From the IMG/VR virus record IMGVR_UViG_3300008448_000352, positions 1 to 33,108 of that record: a stretch of DNA of 33,108 nucleotides, one strand, 5' to 3'. The notes beneath the pieces are model-generated. The model saw nothing but the letters and a program-made list of their open reading frames with translations, searched no databases and was not told the DNA's origin. The first letter of the stretch is position 1; each line of letters starts with the position of its first letter. A program made the translations under genes and the position numbers. This DNA comes from a virus. Positions 18,664 to 27,068 of the stretch are shown piece after piece.

Positions 18664-19652
18664 AGATCGGGTAGGTCAAACGTTGGTAAATTTTGTTCCC
18701 CAAAGTTAACAAAATCATCAGCATCTTTCTCTACTTTTTCTTCACTTTTATCCTCATCTGTGTACATATGAATGAGTACTTCATCAGACATAGGTTCTTG
18801 CATAGATTCTATAGGACGTTCCTCATTCATAATCTCGTCGATAACATCTAGGATGCTCAACTGACTATTAATTGCTTCTTGTACATCCTGTGAAGTTATT
18901 GTTTCCTTTGTAACCATCTGAGTTATAGCAGTTAATCCAAAGTAAGCAGTAATAAAGTTATGAGTATCGGATTGATTCTCAAACCAGTTTTTAGGATGTG
19001 ACATACGTAATGCAGTAGCTACATAATTGTAGAAGTTCCATGCGTTATCCCATGTCAAGTTATCCAATAGTGCAACTTCGTTAACTATCTGGTCGCGTAC
19101 CGTAGATACCTGCTCCTTATTAAGGATCTCCTTCTCAATAAACATACGACCTATTAGTTCCGAATAGGTTCTAATGCTAGCCGTTTGATTAATAAGGATA
19201 TCTCGTGAAGCAACAAGATCTGCATAGTGAACATTGGCCATATTCAATTGAGTCTGAATCATTTGGATTGCTTCCTCATCTGCTTTACCCGTATGTTTTC
19301 TAGCGTAACTAGATATGTTACCGGCGAAGATATAGTTACCAGTTTTTGGTATATATACACCGATACCACACTTAAATCTCATAGACTTGTCATACGAGTT
19401 ACCCCATACAAACATCATCTTCATATCGGGATCAGTCCCTTGATCTAGGATATATATCCCGTTTGCAACATTACCGCCAATACTTGCACGGTATAATTCT
19501 GATTCTACATTAAAGCCACGCTTATCAAGTTCTTCATGAACTTTGTCTATAATAGACTTGTGACTAATAGGAGTATAACGCCCCCCGTGATTGGGAAGCG
19601 CTACACTTTCTAAGTACTCGCGGGTAATACCCGTTGGAATTCTTTTACTCAT
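18660..19652 (-). CDS. DUF932-like protein
   Basis: A 330-aa protein whose segment MRFKCGIGVYIPKTGNYIFA (91-110), followed by SSYARKHTG, resembles the core of the DUF932 phage/plasmid-like family, in which a conserved strand-rich region precedes an R-x-H-T motif. Residues 280-330 are acidic and low in complexity (EDKSEEKVEKDADD) and end NLPTFDLPDL, an acidic tail of the kind that often mediates protein contacts. The start ATG overlaps the polymerase stop (TAATG). DUF932 proteins have no settled function but are common in replication regions of phages and plasmids. The match is by eye, so moderate. Confidence 0.5.
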   Translation of the reverse strand: MSKRIPTGITREYLESVALPNHGGRYTPISHKSIIDKVHEELDKRGFNVESELYRASIGGNVANGIYILDQGTDPDMKMMFVWGNSYDKSMRFKCGIGVYIPKTGNYIFAGNISSYARKHTGKADEEAIQMIQTQLNMANVHYADLVASRDILINQTASIRTYSELIGRMFIEKEILNKEQVSTVRDQIVNEVALLDNLTWDNAWNFYNYVATALRMSHPKNWFENQSDTHNFITAYFGLTAITQMVTKETITSQDVQEAINSQLSILDVIDEIMNEERPIESMQEPMSDEVLIHMYTDEDKSEEKVEKDADDFVNFGEQNLPTFDLPDL

Positions 19653-21643
19653 TAGAATAAACTTAATTGTGATTTTTCTTTAGTCTTGGAAATATTCTCA
19701 ATCTCCTTGTAGATGTTGTCGATATAGTAATCATCATTGACATCATACTCTGACCAATTCTTTTGTTGGTATACATTCATTGCTGTCTGCATCCAACGTC
19801 CTGATTCAATCTGAATCTCCCTAGCATCGGCAACATTACGCTTGATTATCTTACATCCTTTATTGGATATATAATATCTCACGATCTTTTGCAGAACCGT
19901 ATCCTGTCTCTTACCTTTAACGAAACAAGTTTCGATAAACTTCCAATCCCCCTTTGCTTTGATGCCTCCGCAATAGTCTAGGATATTCCTATTTGCAGAT
20001 AGAAACTTCTCGGGTATTACGTCGTGTACAAAGTAATTGTAGATAGCTTTAGGTATAATCAAGAAGGACTTGTTCTTGTGTAATGCTAGATCAGTAAACT
20101 CAAATCTACCTTTGCATTTAGTCGGCGCATAGAGATACCTTCCTTCCACTTCCTTGAAGACGTGGTGTGGAAACTTTGCCTTCAGAGAATCATGCTCCTC
20201 TTTGGTAACCTCTTTGGATTTAAATACAGCGATATAGTTATTAACATCGGCCAGTATCATCTTCTGATATTGATCGTGTTCTAATTGTAAGTTAGTTAAC
20301 TTCTCCCACTCTGCACAAATTGCAAGATACTTGTCTTTATAACTAGCTGGAATCATCATCTCAAGACCATCTGTATTTTGCATTAGTGGTATGCTCCCCG
20401 GTATTCCTTCTGATAGCATCTCATATAACATAGTCAGACTTAACTGACCGTTAATGGTAATGCGCATAGTAAACTCGGGGTCATATAGGAAACTGTTAAC
20501 GTCGTTACTCAAACCATATGTACTGTTCAATATAATCTTAAACACATAGTTCTTCGGATCTTTCTTCGGAATCTTCTTTCTCTCTTCAAAGAACCATTCA
20601 TACTGATCGCAGAATTCTTTTTGTGGAATATGCGCCGGCGCCCAACCATTACGAATAGCAAGGTTTGGGTAGAAACTAGTAACGTCAGACGTCATTATAA
20701 TCATACCATCCTTTGCTTCGTATACTCCTGCACTTTTAGCACCGTGCAATCCACCAAGACCGTAATCAGTACGAACACCTTTGTGTGTAACAGAATATTT
20801 AAATCCACCTTTAGTCTCTTGGGTATCAATAGTAAGTGTATTAAACTTCTCGAGTAGAGAGTTAAACTCTTTACGTTTAAACTTTATATACGGAAGTATA
20901 ATATCCTTAACTATGATCTGCTCACGGTTAGTTCTCAACTGCTTAAGTTCATACGGTTTGATACCAGTCTTCTTACTTAAGAAATACAAGAACAGTTCCT
21001 TTGATATCCTCGGTTCAGATGCACTATACAGGTTAATGTTATATTCATTCGTAAGAGATCTTCTTAATGCAATCTGTTCCTTACTCAGTAACAAGATAGC
21101 CTTAGTAGACTCCACATCATTCACACAATAACTTATAACCGTATCTAGTTCATCCTCAGTGTTTATCATAGTACTGTGATGTATCGGCATCTCTTGAATG
21201 TTGTGCCAATCCATTGAGAACTGAATCCATTTCAAGCTAGATCTTTTAGCTTTATTGTCCCAGTGATTAAGTCTAAACACATCTATTTGGGGTACACTAA
21301 GGTATTTCTCAGAATACTTTGGGAACTCCTCGTTGTTACTTCTGCTAATAGTTTCTTGTGCCTGTAAGTATAATGCATATGCAATCCTTTCCGGGTCAAT
21401 GTTGATCAGGTCATGTCCTTCCTTAATCAGGAATTCAGTGATCTGCGAGTCAAAGTTTAAACCGTTGTAGGATATATGCCATTCCTTATTAGAGGCATTT
21501 GAATTAATAAAGTTTAGTAACTCAAGATAATCATTCCTAAGTTTATGTACTACAAAGACTTTCGTTTCCTCAGTTTTATAGTGTTGAAACACCGCAACAA
21601 AACAGTTGATCAGTGTCTCATAGTCCATTACCCAGTGATTCAT
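19652..21643 (-). CDS. Family B DNA polymerase with 3'-5' exonuclease
   Basis: This 663-aa protein carries the exonuclease motifs MDYET (D7, E9), SYNGLNFDSQ (N60, D65) and YCVNDVEST (Y172, D176). The polymerase motifs follow: A, TSDVTSFYPN (D320); B, KIILNSTYGLSND (K369, N373, Y376, G377); and C, MQNTDGLEM (423-426). A GLGGLHGAKS segment (295-304) fits the link between the two activities. It is shorter than cellular family B enzymes and similar in size to other small phage ones. Motif C reads NTD rather than DTD, a variant I have seen in other gut phage polymerases. It is expected to replicate the phage genome. A strong terminator lies 12 bases upstream of its ATG, so it needs read-through or its own promoter; the leader TTTTTATCTCT has no Shine-Dalgarno site. 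Confidence 0.92.
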   Translation of the reverse strand: MNHWVMDYETLINCFVAVFQHYKTEETKVFVVHKLRNDYLELLNFINSNASNKEWHISYNGLNFDSQITEFLIKEGHDLINIDPERIAYALYLQAQETISRSNNEEFPKYSEKYLSVPQIDVFRLNHWDNKAKRSSLKWIQFSMDWHNIQEMPIHHSTMINTEDELDTVISYCVNDVESTKAILLLSKEQIALRRSLTNEYNINLYSASEPRISKELFLYFLSKKTGIKPYELKQLRTNREQIIVKDIILPYIKFKRKEFNSLLEKFNTLTIDTQETKGGFKYSVTHKGVRTDYGLGGLHGAKSAGVYEAKDGMIIMTSDVTSFYPNLAIRNGWAPAHIPQKEFCDQYEWFFEERKKIPKKDPKNYVFKIILNSTYGLSNDVNSFLYDPEFTMRITINGQLSLTMLYEMLSEGIPGSIPLMQNTDGLEMMIPASYKDKYLAICAEWEKLTNLQLEHDQYQKMILADVNNYIAVFKSKEVTKEEHDSLKAKFPHHVFKEVEGRYLYAPTKCKGRFEFTDLALHKNKSFLIIPKAIYNYFVHDVIPEKFLSANRNILDYCGGIKAKGDWKFIETCFVKGKRQDTVLQKIVRYYISNKGCKIIKRNVADAREIQIESGRWMQTAMNVYQQKNWSEYDVNDDYYIDNIYKEIENISKTKEKSQLSLF

Positions 21644-21655
21644 AGAGATAAAAAT

Positions 21656-21671
21656 GGGGGATCACTCCCCC
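21656..21671 (-). terminator. Intrinsic terminator between the 137-aa gene and the DNA polymerase
   Basis: On the minus strand the sequence is AAAGGGGGAGTGATCCCCCATTTTTA: a perfect six-pair G/C-rich stem with a four-base loop, then five T. It lies just after the 137-aa gene and just before the polymerase start, so it should end most transcripts of the former and limit expression of the latter. Confidence 0.8.
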
Positions 21672-21697
21672 TTTATTACGGTTATTTTAGTTAAGAT

Positions 21698-22111
21698 TTA
21701 GACTTTCATCATCTGTTGTAACCCTTCAGGAAGCGCCTCAGTAACTGCAGGTGCCGCATCTAAATAAGTAACAATGTCAAATGAATCCGCATTTACCGCA
21801 AATGCTTTAACAAAATCAATAATCTCTTGACGCTCCTCGATATAATACTCGTGGTATGTCTCTAATGTACGACGCTCTTGTTTGTATGGATTACCATCTT
21901 TAGCAGGAGTCTTACGCAATTCATTATCACCATTAGGATCAATCTTCGGTAGCATGTGGAAAGTATCCTTCTTATTGTTACCAACAAGGGCTAACACTTT
22001 AACACCACCATCGTAAATACCCTCAACGAATGCTGCATCCGAAGTAGTAGGTATTAATTTAAAAGTTTTTCCTCCCTTCCATGTGGAGGTAATTAACATC
22101 ATGTTTTTCAT
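21698..22111 (-). CDS. Conserved crAss-like hypothetical protein, 137 aa
   Basis: The protein begins MKNMMLITSTWKGGKTFKLI and contains a middle segment, FHMLPKIDPNGD, followed by KQERRTLETYHEYYIEERQE, then FAVNADSFD. It ends in a short LPEGLQQMMKV tail. I recall similar proteins in replication blocks of crAss-like phages but no function. No catalytic motif or membrane segment is visible; the GGKT near the N-terminus is not part of a proper Walker A. The gene is isolated: a 25-base AT-rich gap with a promoter-like element precedes it and a strong terminator follows. This suggests separate, perhaps abundant, expression, as expected for a stoichiometric DNA-binding or accessory factor. Confidence 0.75.
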   Translation of the reverse strand: MKNMMLITSTWKGGKTFKLIPTTSDAAFVEGIYDGGVKVLALVGNNKKDTFHMLPKIDPNGDNELRKTPAKDGNPYKQERRTLETYHEYYIEERQEIIDFVKAFAVNADSFDIVTYLDAAPAVTEALPEGLQQMMKV

Positions 22112-22128
22112 AACTTGGTTTTAAGTTT

Positions 22129-22136
22129 CAAATATA
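22129..22136 (-). promoter_or_regulatory. Possible Bacteroidota-type -7 element (TATATTTG)
   Basis: On the minus strand TATATTTG matches the Bacteroidota -7 consensus TAnnTTTG and ends 17 bases before the ATG of the 137-aa gene. A TTTG sits upstream but with an 11-base gap, shorter than the usual spacing to the -33 element, so the match is partial. The location in one of the few gaps, with a terminator after the gene, is what makes it worth listing. Confidence 0.3.
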
Positions 22137-22697
22137 CTAGAAAATTCCAAAGAGTTCACTCTCTTTTATTTTTGCCGTTAGATTTTCTTTATCCATATTG
22201 GGTTTAGAACACAACTGACCTACCTTCTGCAACACTTTAACATTCACTGCCAGTAGATCTGCGTAGTTGTGAAAATACCTTTCAGGATATAGATAACTCA
22301 TAACGTGCTCCTTATTCGCGGTGCTCGTAGAAAAGAAGTCAATGATTCTATCCTTAGTCTTATCTTTAATGTTACTGTAGGATCCGTTAACGAAACACTC
22401 CCAGTCATCTTTATAATCGCTAAGATTAAAAACATAGGCTCCCGTACCGTCTTCGAGATCATAGTAACTATCAAAGAATTTGTTACCCAGTAGGTGAGTC
22501 TTTTCAAACTTCTTAAACTCCTCGTCTTCACGTAGAGTATAAGTACATACTAGTTTACATTCATTCGATAGCACTACATCATCCCAAGAGATGTAACTCT
22601 CTAATGGCGTAGCACCCGAACCCCTCCTTATGTTTAGTAAGGGATACAGAAATATCCGGGACTTTTGGATATACTCTTTGGTGAGAGTTTTAATCAT
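22137..22697 (-). CDS. Hypothetical protein, 186 aa
   Basis: I do not recognise this protein. It starts MIKTLTKEYIQKSRIFLYPL, has a central LVCTYTLREDEEFKKFEKTH region, a VFNLSDYKDDWECFVNGSYS segment and a helix-rich C-terminal half ending KIKESELFGIF. It looks soluble, mixed alpha/beta, without signal peptide or known catalytic motif. It begins five bases after the PDDEXK nuclease gene, so the two probably share a transcript. It ends with TAG, which shows that this codon is a true stop here. Confidence 0.65.
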   Translation of the reverse strand: MIKTLTKEYIQKSRIFLYPLLNIRRGSGATPLESYISWDDVVLSNECKLVCTYTLREDEEFKKFEKTHLLGNKFFDSYYDLEDGTGAYVFNLSDYKDDWECFVNGSYSNIKDKTKDRIIDFFSTSTANKEHVMSYLYPERYFHNYADLLAVNVKVLQKVGQLCSKPNMDKENLTAKIKESELFGIF

Positions 22698-22702
22698 ACA
22701 GG

Positions 22703-23674
22703 TTAAAGAATTACATTACCTACCTCATACTCATAAGGTAAGTCATATTTTCTATTTGTGTAATGATAGTCTGCAATTTTCATTACCTCATCGAGTTTAT
22801 CCATCCAGGTATTAAGAGTTACAGTACTAACTTCAAATGCATAACACTGGGTGAGTTTATCAACCACTATGAAATGAAACTTAATCTTATAGTCACTTAA
22901 CTCAGGATGGTTTGCTCTTACTAATCTACAGTACACTGCAGCTTGCAACCAGTACTTATAATATTCTATGGTCTCCGGGAAATCTTGTAGCAGTTTTCCA
23001 CTAGTCTTAAGGTCATTAATGTAAATCACTTTGGCCCCATGATCAACATTGATGTTATCTACAAAACCTCTGAGACCAAATCCGTATTGTGTATCCATTA
23101 CAAGAGGCACCTCGCTTTGACTATCGGGGCTACCGATGTTTAGCAAACTTGTAATTTTAGTATTGGATCTCACAATGTCGGCATAGCCTTTTACTCTTGC
23201 CAGGGTGTCTTCATCTATAACAGTTTTGTCACCCTTTGTAGTTAAGAATTCATAGTAACTTTTACTTGCGTCAGTAACTACTTTCTCAACTCTTTGCGCA
23301 TCAGTCTTGAGACTCTGATACAGATTAATATCTTGCAGTATGTACAGGATATCATCTTCTAATTGTTCCAAAGATAAATCAAGATTGTTAGTAGCCAAAG
23401 CTTTTGCAAAGACTTTATCAACAACATTCTTAATGCTGTCACCCGGCAAATTCACCGGGGACACCACATACTTATCATAGAACTTATCTTCCTCTAGGAG
23501 AAGACAGTGAAGCAAGCTACCTTCAACCAGGTGCTGCTCCATCTTGTCCTCTCTTTGGTTTAAGATGTAATGCTTATAGAAAGCACTTGGGGCAAACAAT
23601 AACTTGTTAAACCCGGAATAACTAAAGTGAAACTTCTTGTTGTAGAAGTTCTCCTCCGCTTGGAAATCTATCAT
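22703..23674 (-). CDS. PDDEXK (RecB/Cas4-like) exonuclease
   Basis: The 323-aa protein has the order of motifs of RecB-type nucleases: a helical N-terminus with SYSGFNKLLFAPSAFYKHYI, GSLLHCLLLE (H56), SEVPLVM (E188), GLRGFVDNI (D206), YINDLKTSG (D221, K223) and YYKYWLQAAVY (Q244). D206 and D221-x-K223 form the PD-(D/E)xK metal site. It probably degrades DNA ends or makes single strands for recombination with the Sak4-like ATPase, or breaks down host DNA. The start at 23674 overlaps the upstream gene by 53 bases; the next Met (M45) would remove conserved N-terminal sequence, so the long overlap is likely real. Confidence 0.82.
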   Translation of the reverse strand: MIDFQAEENFYNKKFHFSYSGFNKLLFAPSAFYKHYILNQREDKMEQHLVEGSLLHCLLLEEDKFYDKYVVSPVNLPGDSIKNVVDKVFAKALATNNLDLSLEQLEDDILYILQDINLYQSLKTDAQRVEKVVTDASKSYYEFLTTKGDKTVIDEDTLARVKGYADIVRSNTKITSLLNIGSPDSQSEVPLVMDTQYGFGLRGFVDNINVDHGAKVIYINDLKTSGKLLQDFPETIEYYKYWLQAAVYCRLVRANHPELSDYKIKFHFIVVDKLTQCYAFEVSTVTLNTWMDKLDEVMKIADYHYTNRKYDLPYEYEVGNVIL

Positions 23675-24758
23675 CTTGCTTGTTTAAAATTTTATCTATC
23701 TTAACTTGAACTTCAGGCTTTAATCTAATTTCTACAACATCAAAGTTGCTACTAAAAGTTCTAGACTCCTCTAATATACTGGCCTTAACTGTATCTAATA
23801 GTTCTTGGGTCAGTAACCCTTTCTCTATAGATACATCTAAGATAGCATCCTTATCCCAGCGATACTTGCTATAACCAAGCCAGTTAAGTAGGGACTTAAA
23901 GGCCACACTGTTTCTATACTTCTGATTATAAATAGTGTTGCCACCAAATTCCTCAAGTAGTAATGCCAAGTATACAAAGCTTTTCTCATAGTTACATCCG
24001 GCCATAATAGTCATAGCAACTAAGTGATTATCCTTGTCCATACTTTTAAGCATAGTCTGTAAGGATTCAAATGCATCTCTATCAATAACGGTATCACCAA
24101 TTAAGTTATTAAACTCTTCTTGTGAATAAACATTACTGAAGTTCTTAGCATCTAGGAGATAGTCATCTGTAATAGTTGATATCCAACTACCTTGTAGACT
24201 ACCGCTAATAAAAGAAGCACCTGTTAAGCGTGCTGCATTACCATTATATTGTTTAATTCTAGTAGGATTACTATGATTAGTTATATAAAGAGGTTCTACA
24301 AGAGCTTTATTTACAATAACATATTTACCTGTAAAATTGTTAATGATATCCGTAAGACGTTGTTTATCGACACCTTGCAAAAAACCATTAATAAAAGATA
24401 TCATATCAGATGTCTCAGCATAGTATAAGTGGTCTTTGCGTATACCTGATTCTACAGAATCAATACTGGCAATGATAACATCTGCGGTAGCCCTATCTCT
24501 AACGGTCTTAATCTTTCTCTCCTCCAAGAAAGGCTTGGCCTTATCTCTAGGAATACTGCACTTAGGTGCAAAATATATTGTTTTTACATTAGTAAGATCT
24601 AATTTCTTACCCTCAACACTTTGTTTAAAAGGTTTAAGATAATTAGCATCATTCCAGCGGTGATAAGTAAATGTACCATCAGCGTCTATTAATACATTGC
24701 TGGTTACAAGTTCTAACTGATTATTAATTACAGTTAGTGTTAGTTGTTCTTTTATCAT
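23622..24758 (-). CDS. Hypothetical protein, 378 aa, paralog of the next gene upstream
   Basis: Function unknown. It shares its layout with the 369-aa protein encoded just upstream: KTIYFAPKCSIPRDKAKPFL with later ATADVIIAS matches KGYVVPGCKYTVGQLKDIAK with later LKADFFIS. Similarly, DRDAFESLQTMLKSMDKDNH and MAGCNYEKSFVYLALLLEE match DDMFNALNSMLNSSHDDK and IYNCNYAASMYYIYRLLED. The first shared block looks like a BRCT-like or Rossmann-like sheet segment, but this is only an impression. The second is helical with a conserved Cys-Asn-Tyr. No catalytic motif is apparent. It starts two bases after its paralog and overlaps the nuclease gene by 53 bases. Confidence 0.65.
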   Translation of the reverse strand: MIKEQLTLTVINNQLELVTSNVLIDADGTFTYHRWNDANYLKPFKQSVEGKKLDLTNVKTIYFAPKCSIPRDKAKPFLEERKIKTVRDRATADVIIASIDSVESGIRKDHLYYAETSDMISFINGFLQGVDKQRLTDIINNFTGKYVIVNKALVEPLYITNHSNPTRIKQYNGNAARLTGASFISGSLQGSWISTITDDYLLDAKNFSNVYSQEEFNNLIGDTVIDRDAFESLQTMLKSMDKDNHLVAMTIMAGCNYEKSFVYLALLLEEFGGNTIYNQKYRNSVAFKSLLNWLGYSKYRWDKDAILDVSIEKGLLTQELLDTVKASILEESRTFSSNFDVVEIRLKPEVQVKIDKILNKQDDRFPSGGELLQQEVSL

Positions 24759-24760
24759 AA

Positions 24761-25870
24761 TTAAAAAGGTAATGGAGGTTCAGGTTTAGGGTCTTCTTTA
24801 GGAGCCCTCTCCTGTAAATACTCCGTGTATGTCTTAATACAAAATGCTTCTATTCTAAAGAACTTCTGTTCATCTCTAGCAAGACCCGCATTTAGTTGAT
24901 GAAGTTTATCATTCACCATACGGTCATAGTTATCCTCGGTAAGGTAACCATAGTCATAGAAATGCTTGATGTCTTTAGGAAAGTCTAGATTTCTAACCCT
25001 ATGTGTATCAATCTTAGCATCAAATACTTTCCAGTTAGTATTACTCATACCAGTCTGAATATTATAGTAATGATCCTCAAGTAAACGGTAGATGTAATAC
25101 ATAGAAGCTGCATAGTTACAATTGTATATCATCTCTGCAGCAACGCACTTATCATCATGGCTACTATTAAGCATAGAGTTTAGAGCATTAAACATATCAT
25201 CGTCTATGACTAAGCGATCAATAGAATCAAAGATAAGATCTTCATCTACCACTGGTACTTTCTTAGCGAGTATCTGATATATTATCTCTACAGTTCTTGC
25301 ATGTAACAAGTTAAACTGTATATCATTACCGTGCAATGCAGACCAAGAATCATAATAGCTGTAGTATCTTCTTGAGAATAATACTGCTTTCTCGTCATCT
25401 CCTACAGACTCAAATCTTGATTTATATGCTACAAGTTTTGCTTTAGCAAACGCATCAGGTAGAACATAGGTACTACAAGTAACACCTGCACATATAAGAT
25501 TATCAGGAACCTGTTGATTCTGGTTACCGGTACTCTTTACATTCTTGTGACTAATAAAGAAGTCTGCCTTTAGAGGATCAGTAGTAATAGTAAACCCAGA
25601 GATCTTGGCTATATCTTTCAATTGACCCACAGTATATTTACAACCGGGTACAACATACCCTTTAGACTTAGGAGCTAGAGAAGGTAGCGCACCCCCTTTC
25701 AGGAGTGCACTAATCTTTTCTACTGAGTCTTCTTCTACACTATACATCCACTTATCTTCTGTTGGTTTGTCGCCTTTACCTAAAGACACGTAGCGGTATT
25801 TACCTTGAATAAACGGTAACTGTTTCAGCATTACATCTGTAACATTACCTAGACTCAAATCCATCTTCAT
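24761..25870 (-). CDS. Hypothetical protein, 369 aa, paralog of the next gene downstream
   Basis: This protein aligns by eye with the 378-aa product of the following gene in two blocks: one near residues 70-110 (VVPGCKYTVGQLKDIAKISG, then ADFFISH), the other near 225-270 (FNALNSMLNSSHDDK, then YNCNYAASMYYIYRLLED). Between them the two differ strongly. Its C-terminus is Pro/Glu-rich (APKEDPKPEPPLPF) and probably disordered. It overlaps the MoxR-type ATPase gene by one base (TAATG), which places the pair next to the MoxR/VWA module. It could be a client or adaptor of that module or a recombination accessory; neither is shown by the sequence. Confidence 0.65.
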   Translation of the reverse strand: MKMDLSLGNVTDVMLKQLPFIQGKYRYVSLGKGDKPTEDKWMYSVEEDSVEKISALLKGGALPSLAPKSKGYVVPGCKYTVGQLKDIAKISGFTITTDPLKADFFISHKNVKSTGNQNQQVPDNLICAGVTCSTYVLPDAFAKAKLVAYKSRFESVGDDEKAVLFSRRYYSYYDSWSALHGNDIQFNLLHARTVEIIYQILAKKVPVVDEDLIFDSIDRLVIDDDMFNALNSMLNSSHDDKCVAAEMIYNCNYAASMYYIYRLLEDHYYNIQTGMSNTNWKVFDAKIDTHRVRNLDFPKDIKHFYDYGYLTEDNYDRMVNDKLHQLNAGLARDEQKFFRIEAFCIKTYTEYLQERAPKEDPKPEPPLPF

Positions 25871-27063
25871 TACTTAACTGCAATAGCAGCGATTTGTGGG
25901 TTCAACATAAGTTTGGTAAACTTACCTTTGTTACCGTTTAAGATACCCTTGATAAGAGCATACTTAAGGTCATTGGTAAATATATCCTTATCAGTAATAA
26001 ACGCTGTGATACGGTCAATGATCTTCTGGTCTACCGTGTTATCAGTAGAATAGTGAACCGCATAGTTAGTAAAGCGTAACGCCATGATACTAGAGATATC
26101 TGCACGATAGTTCTCGTCCTTACCAATGGTGCCCATCAACTGACCCTTAACATATTCCCAACTGTTGTTAGTCAACATGTCTTTAGGAGTAACCAACTTA
26201 TCTAACTTGTTGTTAATGAACGTAGTAAATAGAGTAGCAAACTCGCTACCTACACTACCCTCGCCAATCATTTGAATCAATGGTAGGTTCTCTTCGAAGT
26301 TCTCAATGCTAGAGATACTGTTGAAGAAAGTAGTAATACTACGAGCATTAGTTGTCTGTGTAACCAACTCCGGGTGCATCAACAAGAAGTTAATACAGCG
26401 AGAATCGATTTCATTTTGTTCCGCCCAACGTGCCCAACAATCTACATCGAACTTCAAGTACGCCGTGATAAAGCGAGTCTTTTGCGCAGCATCCATAGAT
26501 GTTACTTGATAGTCTCCGTTATCAGGGTTACTGGTCAATACAATATGCCAATTGCTTGGTAACTCCCAAGAGATATACTTCTGACGGTCAATCAATTCCA
26601 TCGCCGCTTGGGTAAATCTTTGATCCGCACGACTATAGTCATCGAGGATTAAGATACCACCTTGTTCTTTACCTTGAATCCACTCTGGAGTAGCATAACC
26701 CATACGCTTCTCTCCGGTTGGAACATACTTATTCTGAATATACATCGGCATTACATTCTCAGGTACCCACTTGGCTACCTTCTTGCCGTCATCCGTAGTC
26801 TTCATTACTTCAAATTCCTTGATCGGGAAACCTGTAAGGTCACCCAACTCCTCGATCTGAGCAAGATTTAACTTAACTACATCTAGTCCTAACTCTTTAC
26901 CAATCTGCAAAATAGTGGTGGTCTTACCGATACCGGCCTCACCTTCGATATTAACAGCTACAGGAATCTTCCCGTTAGCTTGAATATGTTGATTATTCTT
27001 TACAATGTGACCGATAAAATCTTTTAGTTCGTCGGTGTTTAAGTTAACTTGATTTGCGCTCAT
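25870..27063 (-). CDS. MoxR-type AAA+ ATPase
   Basis: The 397-aa protein has Walker A GEAGIGKT (41-48), Walker B GGILILDDYSRAD (D141, D142), sensor 1 TSNPDNGDY (N179) and a following MDAAQKTRF segment with a likely arginine finger. The order and the inserted loop (81-130) fit the MoxR/AAA_5 group, whose members work as chaperones that remodel or insert metal into client proteins together with VWA-domain partners. Such a partner, with VWA and HExxH motifs, is encoded five bases upstream, so the two probably form one unit. The client is unknown; virion or replication proteins are possible. The enzyme class is secure, the role inferred. Confidence 0.85.
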   Translation of the reverse strand: MSANQVNLNTDELKDFIGHIVKNNQHIQANGKIPVAVNIEGEAGIGKTTTILQIGKELGLDVVKLNLAQIEELGDLTGFPIKEFEVMKTTDDGKKVAKWVPENVMPMYIQNKYVPTGEKRMGYATPEWIQGKEQGGILILDDYSRADQRFTQAAMELIDRQKYISWELPSNWHIVLTSNPDNGDYQVTSMDAAQKTRFITAYLKFDVDCWARWAEQNEIDSRCINFLLMHPELVTQTTNARSITTFFNSISSIENFEENLPLIQMIGEGSVGSEFATLFTTFINNKLDKLVTPKDMLTNNSWEYVKGQLMGTIGKDENYRADISSIMALRFTNYAVHYSTDNTVDQKIIDRITAFITDKDIFTNDLKYALIKGILNGNKGKFTKLMLNPQIAAIAVK

Positions 27064-27068
27064 AATAC

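Noticed and set aside
20781-21131. 116-aa plus-strand open frame within the DNA polymerase gene
   Set aside because: It lies opposite a gene with clear polymerase motifs and shows no domain or start context of its own.
21698-22111. GGKT in the 137-aa protein as a Walker A motif
   Set aside because: It lacks the leading G/A-x4 and the following helix and there is no Walker B.
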